A stretch of DNA of 64,000 nucleotides from Lactobacillus amylovorus DSM 20531. GTDB lineage: Bacteria; Bacillota; Bacilli; Lactobacillales; Lactobacillaceae. Made by a program: the position numbers and the translations under genes. Positions 55,404-64,000 of the stretch are shown one piece after another; within the stretch, counting starts at the first letter, position 1, and each line of letters starts with the position of its first letter. Under the pieces are notes generated by a model, which saw nothing but the letters and a program-made list of their open reading frames with translations, searched no databases and had not been told where the DNA came from. The stretch lies in NCBI RefSeq assembly GCF_002706375.1, contig NZ_CP017706.1, forward strand, positions 1,488,001 to 1,552,000, given 5' to 3'.

Positions 55404-58031
55404 ATGGCTAAGACACAACAAAAAGAGACTCTTACAGAGGAACAAAAGAAAAAGCAAATCTACGACATGGTAGACAATTTAGTAAAGAAATCACATGTCG
55501 CTTTAGATGAAATGGCCAACTTCACACAAGAACAAGTTGATAAGATCTGTGAAGCAGTTGCTACTGCAGGTGAACAAAATGCTTACCCATTAGCAAAGAT
55601 GGCTGTTGAAGAAACCAAGCGTGGTGTGGTAGAAGACAAGACTACCAAGAACATGTACGCTAGTGAAAACATTTGGAACAGTTTACGTCACGAAAAAACT
55701 GTTGGTGTTATTGACGAAGATAAAGAATTAGGTTTAACCAAAATTGCTGAGCCTAAGGGTGTTATCGCTGGTGTTACTCCAGTAACTAACCCAACTTCAA
55801 CTGTTATCTTCAAAGCTATGCTTGCTTTAAAGACAAGAAACACTATCATCTTCGGTTTCCACCCACAAGCTCAAAAGAGTTGTGTAGAAACTGGTAAGAT
55901 TATTCAAGCTGCTGCTGTTGCTGCAGGTGCTCCAAAAGACGCAATTCAATGGATTGAAGAACCAAGTTTGGATGCAACCACTGATTTGATGAACAATCCA
56001 GGTGTTCAAACTATTTTGGCAACTGGTGGTCCTGGCATGGTTAAGGCTGCTTACTCATCAGGTAAACCTGCTATCGGTGTTGGTCCTGGTAACGGTCCAT
56101 CTTACATTGAAAAGTCAGCTAACATCGACCGTGCTGTTTATGACATCGTTTTATCAAAGACGTTCGACAATGGTATGGTTTGTGCTTCAGAAAACTCAGT
56201 TGTTGTAGACGACGAGATTTACGACAAGGTTGTTGATGAATTCAAGAAGTGGAACTGCTATTTCTTAAACAAAGAAGAAATTAAGAAGTTCGAAGAACAC
56301 TTCATCGACCCAAGACGTGGTACTGTTGCAGGTCCTGTAGCTGGTAAATCAGCTTACGAAATTGCTAAGCTTTGTGGTGTTGATGTACCAAAGAACACCA
56401 AGGTAATCGTTGCTGAATACAACGGTGTTGGTAGAAAGTTCCCACTTTCAGCTGAAAAGCTTTCACCAGTATTTACTTTGTACCGTGCTAAGAACCATGA
56501 CGATGCCTTCAGAATTTGTTCTGAACTTCTTGATTACGGTGGTCGTGGTCACACCGCTGGTCTTCACTCAAGCGACAAGAAGATCATTGATGAATTTGCA
56601 ATGAAGATGGATGCTTGCCGTATCTTGGTTAACTCACCAGCTGCCCTCGGTGGTATCGGTGACCTTTACAACAACATGTTGCCATCACTTACTTTAGGTA
56701 CTGGTTCTTATGGTGCCAACACCTTCTCACACAACATTGGTGCTAAGGACTTGCTTAATATCAAAACAGTTGCTATGCGTCGCGACAACATGCAATGGGT
56801 AAAGGTTCCTTCTAAGACCTACTTCGAACACAACGCAGCTAACTACTTACGTCACATGCCAAACGTAAATCGTTTCTTCATCGTTACTGATGAAGGTGTT
56901 GCTGATCAAGGCTTTGCTGATGAAATTACTGACATCATTTCAAAGCGCCGTGGCCAAAAGGAATACGAAGTATTCAAGGCTGTAACTCTTGATCCTAACA
57001 CTGACGTGATTAAAGACGGTGTTCACAGAATGAACATCTTCAAGCCAGACGTTGTGATTGCTATCGGTGGTGGTTCAGTAATGGACGCTGCTAAGGCAAT
57101 GCGTTTGTTCTATGAAAACCCAGAAATGAGTTTTGAGGAAGCTTACCAAAAGTTTTTGGACATCAGAAAAAGAGTAGTTCGCTTCCCAAAGATTAACGGC
57201 GTTCAACTTGTATGTATCCCAACTACTTCAGGTACTGGTTCAGAAGTTTCACCAATTGCTATCATTAGCGATGCTAAGACTGGTATTAAGCACACTTTAT
57301 GTGATTATGCTTTAACTCCAGATGTTTCAATTGTTGACGATCAATTTGTTCAAGAAATGCCTAAGCGTTTAATTGCTTGGTCAGGTTTTGAAGCATTGGG
57401 TCACGCAATTGAAAGTTATGTTTCAACAATGGCTACTGACTTTACTCGTGGTTGGTCACTTGAAGCTATTAAAATCATTTTTGCCAACTTAAAGAACTCT
57501 TACGATGGTAATCTTGCTGCTCGTAAGCAAATGCACGATGCCGCTACTATTGCAGGTATGGCTTACTCAAACGCATTCCTTGGTTTGGAACACTCAATTG
57601 CTCACACTGTAGGTTCAACCTTTGATATTCCAAGTGGTGTAAGTGATGCTATTGCTTTACCACAAGTTATCCGCTTCAATTCTAAGCGTCCAGAAAAGCT
57701 TGCTATGTGGCCTCATTACTCTGTTTACCGTGCTGATACAGATTATGCAGATATTGCTAAGGCCATTGGCTTGACTGGTTCAAGCAAGGAAGAATTGATT
57801 GAAGGATTAGTTCAAAAGATTATCGATTTGGCTCAATCAGTTGGTATTAAGATGGCTTATAAGGACTATGGCGTTGACAAGGCTGAATTCGACAAGAAAG
57901 TTGACGAATTAGCTGTTGAAGCATACGGTGATCAAAACACTGTAACTAATCCATCAGCTCCACTTATTAGTGAAATTGCTCAATTGATGAGAGACAGCTA
58001 TGAGGGTAAAAATACTTCAATCAATAAGTAA
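55404..58031 (+). CDS. adhE: Bifunctional acetaldehyde-CoA/alcohol dehydrogenase AdhE
   Basis: 875-residue fusion enzyme that reduces acetyl-CoA to ethanol in two steps using two NADH, forming filaments (spirosomes). N-terminal aldehyde dehydrogenase (about 20-450) has its catalytic Cys in FDNGMVCASENS (about residue 260). C-terminal iron alcohol dehydrogenase (about 470-870) shows the NAD motif IGGGSVMDAAKAM and the metal-binding GLEHSIAHTVGSTFDIPSG. Full family length, strongly optimised codons. Control by Rex is suggested by the operator in its promoter. It is a monocistronic unit. Confidence 0.97.
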   Translation: MAKTQQKETLTEEQKKKQIYDMVDNLVKKSHVALDEMANFTQEQVDKICEAVATAGEQNAYPLAKMAVEETKRGVVEDKTTKNMYASENIWNSLRHEKTVGVIDEDKELGLTKIAEPKGVIAGVTPVTNPTSTVIFKAMLALKTRNTIIFGFHPQAQKSCVETGKIIQAAAVAAGAPKDAIQWIEEPSLDATTDLMNNPGVQTILATGGPGMVKAAYSSGKPAIGVGPGNGPSYIEKSANIDRAVYDIVLSKTFDNGMVCASENSVVVDDEIYDKVVDEFKKWNCYFLNKEEIKKFEEHFIDPRRGTVAGPVAGKSAYEIAKLCGVDVPKNTKVIVAEYNGVGRKFPLSAEKLSPVFTLYRAKNHDDAFRICSELLDYGGRGHTAGLHSSDKKIIDEFAMKMDACRILVNSPAALGGIGDLYNNMLPSLTLGTGSYGANTFSHNIGAKDLLNIKTVAMRRDNMQWVKVPSKTYFEHNAANYLRHMPNVNRFFIVTDEGVADQGFADEITDIISKRRGQKEYEVFKAVTLDPNTDVIKDGVHRMNIFKPDVVIAIGGGSVMDAAKAMRLFYENPEMSFEEAYQKFLDIRKRVVRFPKINGVQLVCIPTTSGTGSEVSPIAIISDAKTGIKHTLCDYALTPDVSIVDDQFVQEMPKRLIAWSGFEALGHAIESYVSTMATDFTRGWSLEAIKIIFANLKNSYDGNLAARKQMHDAATIAGMAYSNAFLGLEHSIAHTVGSTFDIPSGVSDAIALPQVIRFNSKRPEKLAMWPHYSVYRADTDYADIAKAIGLTGSSKEELIEGLVQKIIDLAQSVGIKMAYKDYGVDKAEFDKKVDELAVEAYGDQNTVTNPSAPLISEIAQLMRDSYEGKNTSINK

Positions 58032-58048
58032 ATAAAATATTATTAAAG

Positions 58049-58086
58049 AATGGCTATCGGTTGAGAAACTGATAGCTATTTTTTGT
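58049..58086 (+). terminator. Terminator after adhE
   Basis: ATGGCTATCGGTT-GAGA-AACTGATAGCTAT followed by T6, one G-U pair. Confidence 0.88.
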
Positions 58087-58131
58087 ACAAAAAGTTAAGT
58101 TATGTATTATACCAATTTCGATGATTTGTAC

Positions 58132-58216
58132 TTGACCGCTTTGCTAAAAAAGAATATTATTGCTACTGTAACAATGAATTTAAACTGGTCCACTATAAGA
58201 ATATTGAACTAGACCA
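58132..58216 (+). promoter_or_regulatory. glmS promoter and TGGTC/GACCA repeat
   Basis: TTGACC (58132-58137) and TATTAT (58155-58160), 17-base spacer. The leader holds AACTGGTCCA (58183-58192) and AACTAGACCA (58207-58216), 24 bases apart, with TGGTC facing GACCA as an inverted repeat just before the ribosome site. NagR-type (GntR/HutC) sites contain TGGTC...GACCA halves, so amino-sugar control is plausible. No glmS ribozyme core is found. Confidence 0.5.
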
Positions 58217-58232
58217 AAAGGAGAAAAAGTCT

Positions 58233-60044
58233 ATGTGCGGAATTGTCGGAGTTGTAGGTAAGCCTGCAAGAAATATTATTTTAAATGGATTAACTAACTT
58301 GGAATACCGTGGATATGATTCAGCTGGTATCTACTTAAATGATTTGCAGGGTCATGAATATTTAACTAAGGCTGTTGGCCGTATTTCTAACTTAAAAGAA
58401 AAGTTAACTCCAGATGAACAAGGTTTAGTAGGAATTGGTCATACGCGTTGGGCAACCCATGGTAAGCCAACCGTTGACAACGCTCATCCTCATTTTGATG
58501 AAGCTAAGCGCTTTTACTTAGTTCACAACGGTGTGATTGAAAATTACGCTGAATTAAAGGAAAAGTACTTACAAGGGGTTAAATTCCATTCAGATACTGA
58601 TACTGAAGTTGTAGTTCAATTAGTTGGTAAGATTGCTCGTGACAAGAATTTGGATGGTTTTTCTGCATTTAAGGAAGCTTTGAAGCTTGTAAAAGGCTCA
58701 TATGCATTTTTACTTGTAGATAATACTGAACCAGATCACGTCTTTATTGCTAAGAACAAGTCTCCAATGATGTTAGGGATTGGTGATGGTTTTAACATTA
58801 TTGCTTCAGATGCTATCTCAGTGTTTGACCAAACTAAGACTTTCGTTGACTTACAAGATGGCGATGTAGGTGACATCACTAAGGATTCTTACACTATTGA
58901 AACTATTGATGGCAAGAAAGTTGATCGTGAACCTCATGTCTTAGATATTGATCCTAATGCAGCTTCAAAAGGTACTTACGAATTCTACATGCTTAAGGAA
59001 ATCGATGAACAACCTGGTGTTATGCGTCATTTATCTCAAAACTACTTGGATAATGATGGTCAACCTAAGGTAGATTCTAAGATTATTGATGCTATTTCTA
59101 AGGCAGATCGTCTTTACATCTTTGCTGCAGGAACTAGTTATCATGCAGGTCTTGTTGGAAAGATTATCTTTGAACACTACACTGGCATCCCAACTGAAGT
59201 AGGTCTTGCTTCTGAAGCTGGTTATCACTTCCCAATGATGAGCAAGCATCCATTCTTTATTTTCTTGACTCAATCAGGTGAAACTGCAGATTCACGTGTT
59301 GTTTTGAAAGAAACTAATAAACGTGGCATTCCAAGTTTGACTATGACTAACGTAGCTGGTTCAACTCTTTCTCGTGAAGCAACTTATACCATGCTTTTAG
59401 GTGCCGGTCCTGAAATTGCTGTTGCTTCAACTAAGGCTTACACTGCTCAAGTTGCTTTACAAGCTGTTCTTGCTAAAGCATTAGGTGAAAGATTAGGCAA
59501 TAAAGAAGCTAAAAACTGGGATTTACGTAAAGACTTGGCGATGGCTGCAGAAGGCATCCAACAATTAGTAGATGGCAAAGAAAAACTTAAGAAGCTTGCA
59601 GACAAGTACTTAGTCAAGTCAAGAAATGCCTTTTACATTGGTCGTGGCATGGATTATGCAGTTGCACTTGAAGCTGCTTTGAAGTTAAAAGAAGTATCTT
59701 ATATTCAAACTGAAGGTTTTGCAGCGGCAGAACTTAAGCACGGTACAATTTCATTAATTGAAAAAGGTACCCCAGTCGTTGCTTTGATTAATGACCCAGT
59801 TACTGCAGATCTTACTCGTGGTAACATTCAAGAAGTTGTATCTCGTGGTGCAAGTGTTATTAAGATTGTGGGTAAAGATTTTGCAGAAGATGGCGATGAT
59901 ATTGTCTTACCAGAAATCAATTACTACATGTCAGCTTTATTGACAGTTGTACCGGCACAACTTTTAGCTTATTATGCTTCTAAAGATAAAGGATTAGATG
60001 TTGATAAGCCACGTAACTTAGCTAAGAGTGTTACTGTTGAATAA
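58233..60044 (+). CDS. glmS: Glutamine-fructose-6-phosphate aminotransferase
   Basis: 603-residue enzyme making glucosamine-6-phosphate, the entry step to UDP-GlcNAc and the cell wall. The glutaminase domain begins MCGIVGVVG with nucleophile Cys2. Two SIS isomerase domains follow (about 285-600) with LTQSGETADSR around 347 and the C-terminal KDKGLDVDKPRNLAKSVTVE of the family. Good AAGGAG site. Confidence 0.97.
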   Translation: MCGIVGVVGKPARNIILNGLTNLEYRGYDSAGIYLNDLQGHEYLTKAVGRISNLKEKLTPDEQGLVGIGHTRWATHGKPTVDNAHPHFDEAKRFYLVHNGVIENYAELKEKYLQGVKFHSDTDTEVVVQLVGKIARDKNLDGFSAFKEALKLVKGSYAFLLVDNTEPDHVFIAKNKSPMMLGIGDGFNIIASDAISVFDQTKTFVDLQDGDVGDITKDSYTIETIDGKKVDREPHVLDIDPNAASKGTYEFYMLKEIDEQPGVMRHLSQNYLDNDGQPKVDSKIIDAISKADRLYIFAAGTSYHAGLVGKIIFEHYTGIPTEVGLASEAGYHFPMMSKHPFFIFLTQSGETADSRVVLKETNKRGIPSLTMTNVAGSTLSREATYTMLLGAGPEIAVASTKAYTAQVALQAVLAKALGERLGNKEAKNWDLRKDLAMAAEGIQQLVDGKEKLKKLADKYLVKSRNAFYIGRGMDYAVALEAALKLKEVSYIQTEGFAAAELKHGTISLIEKGTPVVALINDPVTADLTRGNIQEVVSRGASVIKIVGKDFAEDGDDIVLPEINYYMSALLTVVPAQLLAYYASKDKGLDVDKPRNLAKSVTVE

Positions 60045-60060
60045 AAAACAAGATTGAAAG

Positions 60061-60098
60061 AAATATCCTCAGAGTCAATTGATTCTGAGGATATTTTT
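60061..60098 (+). terminator. Terminator after glmS
   Basis: AAATATCCTCAGA / TTCTGAGGATATTTTT, 12-13 base stem. Confidence 0.9.
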
Positions 60099-60169
60099 AA
60101 TGATTATTTGTTAAATAATGAGCAAATAAGGTGCATTATTTTAAATATTTAAAATATATAAATCGCCGA

Positions 60170-61339
60170 TTGTAAAATCAAATTGAACACTTTAGAAAAA
60201 TAAAAAGTCCATTTGGACCTGTTTGATAGAATGTTAATAATCACAAAAACATCTATTGGAGGTCACAAATGGACTCTTTACATTCTATCATGCCTAAGCA
60301 CCAAAAGGGAAAGCATTTATCATTTGAGCAACGGGTTGTTATTCAAACCCGTATTAAAGACGGTTTCTCTCTTAGGGCTATTGCTCGTGAGCTTGATTGC
60401 TCTCCTTCTACTATCAGTTATGAGGTTAAACGTGGTACTGTTTTGCTTTATCATGGTAAGAAAAAACGCTATAAGGCACAACAAGGTGATAAAGCTTACC
60501 AAATACATCGTAAGAATTGCGGTCGTAAATCAGATTTCTTAAAGAAATTTGACTTTATCAAATACGTTAATAAGCATTTCTGCGAAGATGGCTGGTCTCT
60601 TGATGTATGTGCCAATCGCTGCTTAGCTTTAGGAGAATTTTCTCGTGATCAGGTAGTTTGCACTAGAACCTTGTACAACTATGTAGATCAATGCTTAATG
60701 GGTATGAGAAATTCTGATTTGCCAGAAAAGTTAAAGCGCAATACTAAAATACATCGCATTCGTAAAAATAAGAAAAAGCTTGGCCGAAGTATTGAAGAAC
60801 GTCCCAAGGAGATCAATGATCGTAAGGAATTTGGCCACTGGGAATGCGATTTAGTCTTAGGACATAAAACTAAGGATGATCAAGTACTGCTAACTTTGTC
60901 TGAACGAATGAGCCGTGAATTTTTAATCTTGCGTATTCCTGATAAGACAGCCGCCAGTGTGATGACTGCTTTTCAGGCTCTGCGCAAACAGTATAGTGAA
61001 CATTGGAATGACATCTTTAAGACAATTACAACTGATAATGGATCAGAGTTTGCGGATTTATCCAATCTGGAGACAGTTTCAAAAACCCTGGTTTACTATG
61101 CTCATCCATATACTTCTTGTGATAAAGGCACTGTTGAAAGACACAATGGCCTTATTCGCAGATTTATTCCCAAAGGTGATTACATCAATAACTATTCTCT
61201 TCAAGATATCATTAATATTGAAACCTGGTGCAATTCACTACCAAGAAAGATCTTGGCATATCATACTCCAGATGAAATCTTTGAGAAAGAATTAGATCAT
61301 ATCTATCAAGCAGTATAAATGTTCAATTTATTATTGCAA
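60170..61339 (+). mobile_element. IS30-family insertion sequence (about 1170 bp)
   Basis: Imperfect inverted ends TTGTAAAATCAAATTGAACA (60170 on) and TTGCAATAATAAATTGAACA (reverse complement of the right end, up to 61339). One intact transposase inside. No duplication could be fixed at the ends; IS30 duplications are only 2-4 bases. It lies between glmS and ackA, where it separates the two genes and may have displaced the ackA upstream region. Confidence 0.78.
60269..61318 (+). CDS. IS30-family transposase
   Basis: 349-residue transposase starting after GGAGG. An N-terminal HTH (HLSFEQRVVIQTRIKDGF, SLRAIARELDCSPSTISYEV) precedes the DDE core: Asp in FGHWECDLVLG, Asp in TTDNGSEF and Glu in GTVERHNGLIRRFIPKG. 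Frame intact, so the element may still be active. Confidence 0.93.
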   Translation: MDSLHSIMPKHQKGKHLSFEQRVVIQTRIKDGFSLRAIARELDCSPSTISYEVKRGTVLLYHGKKKRYKAQQGDKAYQIHRKNCGRKSDFLKKFDFIKYVNKHFCEDGWSLDVCANRCLALGEFSRDQVVCTRTLYNYVDQCLMGMRNSDLPEKLKRNTKIHRIRKNKKKLGRSIEERPKEINDRKEFGHWECDLVLGHKTKDDQVLLTLSERMSREFLILRIPDKTAASVMTAFQALRKQYSEHWNDIFKTITTDNGSEFADLSNLETVSKTLVYYAHPYTSCDKGTVERHNGLIRRFIPKGDYINNYSLQDIINIETWCNSLPRKILAYHTPDEIFEKELDHIYQAV

Positions 61340-61559
61340 TTTACGAAAATATATAAATTAGGGTTTTTGCTATTGAAAGATTCTTTTTAAGAAACTATTT
61401 GATCAAGCAACAATTTTTAAGATATATTGATAAATCAATACTTGTAGCTAATAAAATTATTTTTATAAAAACATTTTAATTATAAAATTAAAGAGCTATA
61501 CTAATAAATGAAAATTCACTTGTGAAAAATATAACTAAATGAATCGGGGGATTTAGTTT
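61340..61559. other. AT-rich upstream region of ackA
   Basis: About 220 bases. A TATACT (61497-61502) with a weak TTTTAA 17 bases before may be the ackA promoter, and TTCACTTGTGAA (61515-61526) is a short inverted repeat containing a Rex-like half TTGTGAA. Nothing else is recognised. Confidence 0.45.
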
Positions 61560-62753
61560 ATGAAAAAGGTTTTGGCAGTAAATTCAGGGAGTTCTTCATT
61601 TAAGTTCAAATTATTTTCATTTCCAGATGAAAAAGTGATTGCTAAGGGGATGGGCGATCGAATTGGACTAGAAGATTCTACCTTTTCCATTGCTTTAGTT
61701 GATGGTACAAAGTATACTAAGAAAATTGCCATTCCTGATCAAGAAGCTGCAGTTAGCATATTAATTAAGGATTTGCAGAAATATCACGTTTTAAAGAGTT
61801 TGAATGAGATTGTGGGGGTAGGCCATCGAGTAGTTAATGGTGGCGAATATTTCAAAGATTCAACTGTAATTGATAAAAATAAGTTGCAAAAGATACTTGA
61901 TTTGTCAGATTTTGCCCCATTGCATAATCCACCAGAAGCACGAGGAATTGAAGCATTTATGCATGTTTTGCCTAAAGTGCCACAAGTTGCTGTTTTTGAT
62001 ACTTCTTTTCATGAGATGCTTGATCCTGTACATTATTTGTATTCTATTCCTTATGAATATTATGAAAAATATCGTGCCCGTAAATATGGTGCTCACGGTA
62101 CATCTGTTCATTATGTAACTTTAGAAGCTGCTAAGATGATGCATAAGGATCTTAGGGAGTCTAAGCTGATTATTTGTCACCTAGGAAATGGTGCTTCAAT
62201 AACTGCTGTGAAGAATGGTAAGTCCTATGACACTTCAATGGGATTTAGTCCATTGTCAGGTATTACGATGGGAACTCGTTCAGGAGATGTTGATCCTTCA
62301 CTATTGCAGCACTTAATGCATAAAACCGGTATGTCAATGGATGAAATGATTGATGTTTTAAACCAGAAGTCGGGTTTGCTAGGTATCTCAGGTATTTCAT
62401 CAGATATGCGTGATTTGAAATATAATAAGAACCCGCGCGCAATTCTTGCTCGCAAGATTTTCTTAAATAGAATAGTTCGGTATATTGGCTCATTTATTGC
62501 TGAAATGGGTGGCGTAGATGCTATTGTACTCACTGCTGGCGTTAGTGAAGGCGATGTGGGCATGCGTAAAGCAATTATGGATTCCTTCAAGTACATGGGC
62601 GTAGATCCGGATTATGAAGCAAATAAGACTAATGGTCAAAAAGTTATCACTAAACCTGATTCGAAGATTCAAGTAATGATAATTCCAACTAATGAAGAAT
62701 TGATGATTGCTCGAGATGTCGTGAGATTAACTAATTGTGCTACGTTAGCATAA
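61560..62753 (+). CDS. ackA: Acetate kinase
   Basis: 397-residue enzyme that makes ATP from acetyl phosphate, giving acetate. N-terminal KVLAVNSGSSSFKFKLF and the GHRVVNGGEYF motif (about 83-93) are ASKHA phosphate/sugar-kinase signatures; His in HGTSVHYV (about 180) and Arg in GTRSGDVDPSL (about 238) belong to the active site. No pta is in the window. Preceded by an unusual GGGGGA site. Confidence 0.96.
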   Translation: MKKVLAVNSGSSSFKFKLFSFPDEKVIAKGMGDRIGLEDSTFSIALVDGTKYTKKIAIPDQEAAVSILIKDLQKYHVLKSLNEIVGVGHRVVNGGEYFKDSTVIDKNKLQKILDLSDFAPLHNPPEARGIEAFMHVLPKVPQVAVFDTSFHEMLDPVHYLYSIPYEYYEKYRARKYGAHGTSVHYVTLEAAKMMHKDLRESKLIICHLGNGASITAVKNGKSYDTSMGFSPLSGITMGTRSGDVDPSLLQHLMHKTGMSMDEMIDVLNQKSGLLGISGISSDMRDLKYNKNPRAILARKIFLNRIVRYIGSFIAEMGGVDAIVLTAGVSEGDVGMRKAIMDSFKYMGVDPDYEANKTNGQKVITKPDSKIQVMIIPTNEELMIARDVVRLTNCATLA

Positions 62754-62854
62754 GCAAAAGTTATTTCTAAGGATAGTAAATTGATATTTTCCTTTTCTAA
62801 ATGGCTGTATTTAAATGAATGGTGAAGATAGCCGTTTTAGAAAGGAAAAGTAAT

Positions 62855-63586
62855 ATGTCAATTAAAAAAGATGCACAGAACGCACATGCAAACTTACTAG
62901 AAAAAACTGATCCTGAAGCTTTAGAAAGGATTAATTATTTTACCTTTGATGAAGTACAAGCAGATGTAGATTTACCTGATCGTACCAAGATGTTGTCCAC
63001 GTTAGCTTATCTTTTAGGGATGCAAGGCATCGAAGAATATAAAGTGATGCTTTCGGTAGCCCTTGATAATGGAATAAATCCAGTTGAAGTCAAGGAAGTA
63101 TTATATCAAGCTGTAGACTATTTGGGTTTAGGTAGAGTTTTGCCCTTCTTCAAGGCAACGAACGATATCCTGCTTAGTCGTGGCGTAAAACTCCCACTTG
63201 AAGGTCAGGCCACAACTACTATGGACAATCGTCTTGAAAAGGGCGAAGAGACCCAAATTCGCTTATTTGGACCACAAATGAAAGACTTTGCTAAGAAGGG
63301 TACTATCAACAAGTGGTTAGTAGATAACTGCTTTGGCGATTACTACACTAGAAAAGGCTTAAGTGACAATGACCGTGAAATGGTAACCTTCTGCTACATT
63401 GCTGCACAAGGCGGCTGTGAACCGCAACTTTTAGCACATGCTCAAGCTAATATTAAATTGGGTAATGATAAAGAGTTCTTAATGAAAGTGATTGAACAAA
63501 ACGTTCCATTCATTGGTTACCCAAGAAGTTTGAACGCTGTAACCATTGTTAACAAGGCCGATGAAGCGGTTAATGGTAAAGATTAA
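62855..63586 (+). CDS. Carboxymuconolactone decarboxylase-family protein (two CMD domains)
   Basis: Cytoplasmic all-helical protein of 243 residues with two CMD/AhpD-like repeats (about 40-115 and 155-240). The first has no CxxC; the second has single Cys residues in DNCFGDYY and TFCYIAAQGGCEPQL rather than the CxxC of peroxidase-type AhpD, so disulfide reductase activity is not obvious. The start at 62855 follows GAAAGGA; an upstream frame from 62819 is ignored. Function unknown beyond family. Confidence 0.8.
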   Translation: MSIKKDAQNAHANLLEKTDPEALERINYFTFDEVQADVDLPDRTKMLSTLAYLLGMQGIEEYKVMLSVALDNGINPVEVKEVLYQAVDYLGLGRVLPFFKATNDILLSRGVKLPLEGQATTTMDNRLEKGEETQIRLFGPQMKDFAKKGTINKWLVDNCFGDYYTRKGLSDNDREMVTFCYIAAQGGCEPQLLAHAQANIKLGNDKEFLMKVIEQNVPFIGYPRSLNAVTIVNKADEAVNGKD

Positions 63587-63703
63587 AAAATAATAAGAAT
63601 GAGGCGTTTTATTTAACACTTGCACCTGATGGCACTACAATATAATTGTAATCAGATCTGATGAAACTATAATGTAATGGTTATCAGGAAGGAAGCTTTT
63701 ATT

Positions 63704-63931
63704 ATGGCAGATGCATTAGAAATTGAACAAACCGCTATGATTGATCGTGAAATGGACCAAGTTTTTGATTGGGCAAAGGGTAACCACATGCCTATTCGTG
63801 ACGCTATCTGGGACCACGAAATGGAAGCAAATGGCCACGACACGATGAAGACTGAAGCAGCTGTTGAATGGATCCTTAAAGCCAGCGATGACGAAGTTAA
63901 GGATTACTGCGAAAAGAACTTAAAGAAGTAA
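63704..63931 (+). CDS. Small acidic protein of unknown function, 75 aa
   Basis: Open frame of 75 residues starting MADALEIEQTAMIDREMDQ after GGAAGGAAG. Charged and helical, without a signal or membrane segment; optimised codons suggest good expression. A TTGCAC (63620-63625) / TATAAT (63641-63646) pair lies upstream but with a short 15-base spacer. Family not recognised. Confidence 0.65.
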   Translation: MADALEIEQTAMIDREMDQVFDWAKGNHMPIRDAIWDHEMEANGHDTMKTEAAVEWILKASDDEVKDYCEKNLKK

Positions 63932-63977
63932 CTTAAAACATTCTATTTAATTAAATAATTTCGTCTGCACATAAGGT

Positions 63978-64000
63978 GACCAAGTCTAGAGGATTTGGTC
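63978..64000 (+). terminator. Probable hairpin at window end
   Basis: GACCAAGTC-TAGAG-GATTTGGTC (9 pairs including one G-U) stops at the window edge; a T-run beyond it would make it a terminator. Confidence 0.5.

Noticed and set aside
58087..58232. Possible glmS ribozyme ahead of glmS
   Set aside because: The conserved ribozyme core is not present and the leader after the promoter is only about 65 bases.
60213..60542. Second long open frame overlapping the IS30 transposase start
   Set aside because: Out-of-frame shadow of the transposase; no ribosome site and hydrophobic nonsense sequence.
60151..61358. AAAATATATAAAT on both sides of the IS30 element as target duplication
   Set aside because: The copies stand 6 bases outside the inverted ends and are AT-rich; 13 bases is far too long for an IS30 duplication. 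Probably chance.

Overview
The window is chromosomal DNA from a low-GC Gram-positive lactic acid bacterium, almost certainly a Lactobacillus of the acidophilus/delbrueckii group. Supporting evidence is a complete 16S-23S-5S rRNA operon with lactobacillus-type sequence, a prolyl iminopeptidase (PepI) and a PepD-type dipeptidase, a purine deoxyribosyltransferase, LPXTG surface proteins with mucin-binding and Rib-type modules, a mannose-class PTS, AdhE and AckA. From memory only, the 16S V1-V2 region looks closest to L. amylovorus; a database comparison would decide between this and L. crispatus, L. helveticus or L. kefiranofaciens.

Layout. 1-3.8 kb: PepI (cut by the window edge), a half-size ABC exporter, a broken PAS_10 protein and a small unknown protein. 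3.8-9.9 kb: two large LPXTG wall proteins flanking a PnuC-type vitamin transporter with a structured leader. 9.9-14.5 kb: a YetF remnant, a sirtuin-like protein, a DnaQ-BRCT exonuclease, an EndA-like nuclease and dipeptidase PepD. 14.8-20.2 kb: a Ugp-like ABC uptake operon with a beta-CASP metallo-hydrolase inserted in it. 20.3-26.5 kb: CorA, a catalytically dead beta-lactamase-fold protein, and a TetR/MMPL pair with two operator repeats. 26.6-43.1 kb is the scarred part: two almost identical IS110 elements, two diverged IS982 elements with intact target duplications, a truncated Rib surface-protein pseudogene fused to a truncated LysR pseudogene, a lyase with a frameshift at codon 2, a regulator without a start codon, and between them gabD-like, ptd, an esterase, a TVP38 protein, a GNAT enzyme and T-box-controlled serS. 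43.4-48.7 kb: rrn operon with tandem promoters, then tRNA-Asn. 48.9-52.2 kb: manLMNO PTS operon. 52.2-55.1 kb: frameshifted LysR, an O-acetyltransferase and an APC permease. 55.2-64 kb: adhE (Rex and cre sites), glmS, an IS30 element, ackA, a carboxymuconolactone-decarboxylase protein and a small conserved-looking ORF.

How it works together. The organism looks like a sugar fermenter that imports hexose through Man-PTS, disposes of acetyl units through AdhE (redox, Rex) and AckA (ATP), and salvages peptides, NAD precursors and deoxynucleosides. At least five genes carry single-base indels or an in-frame stop, and five IS elements are present, so either genome decay is under way or some homopolymer errors exist in the assembly.

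The most interesting signal is in the two IS110 copies. The noncoding strip ahead of the recombinase has a 5' hairpin, a long-range stem enclosing two loops, a 9-base copy of the element's own terminus and a 7-base word shared with both insertion sites. The element ends would also assemble a promoter on circularisation. This is what a bridge RNA locus should look like, though it is inferred here from sequence alone.
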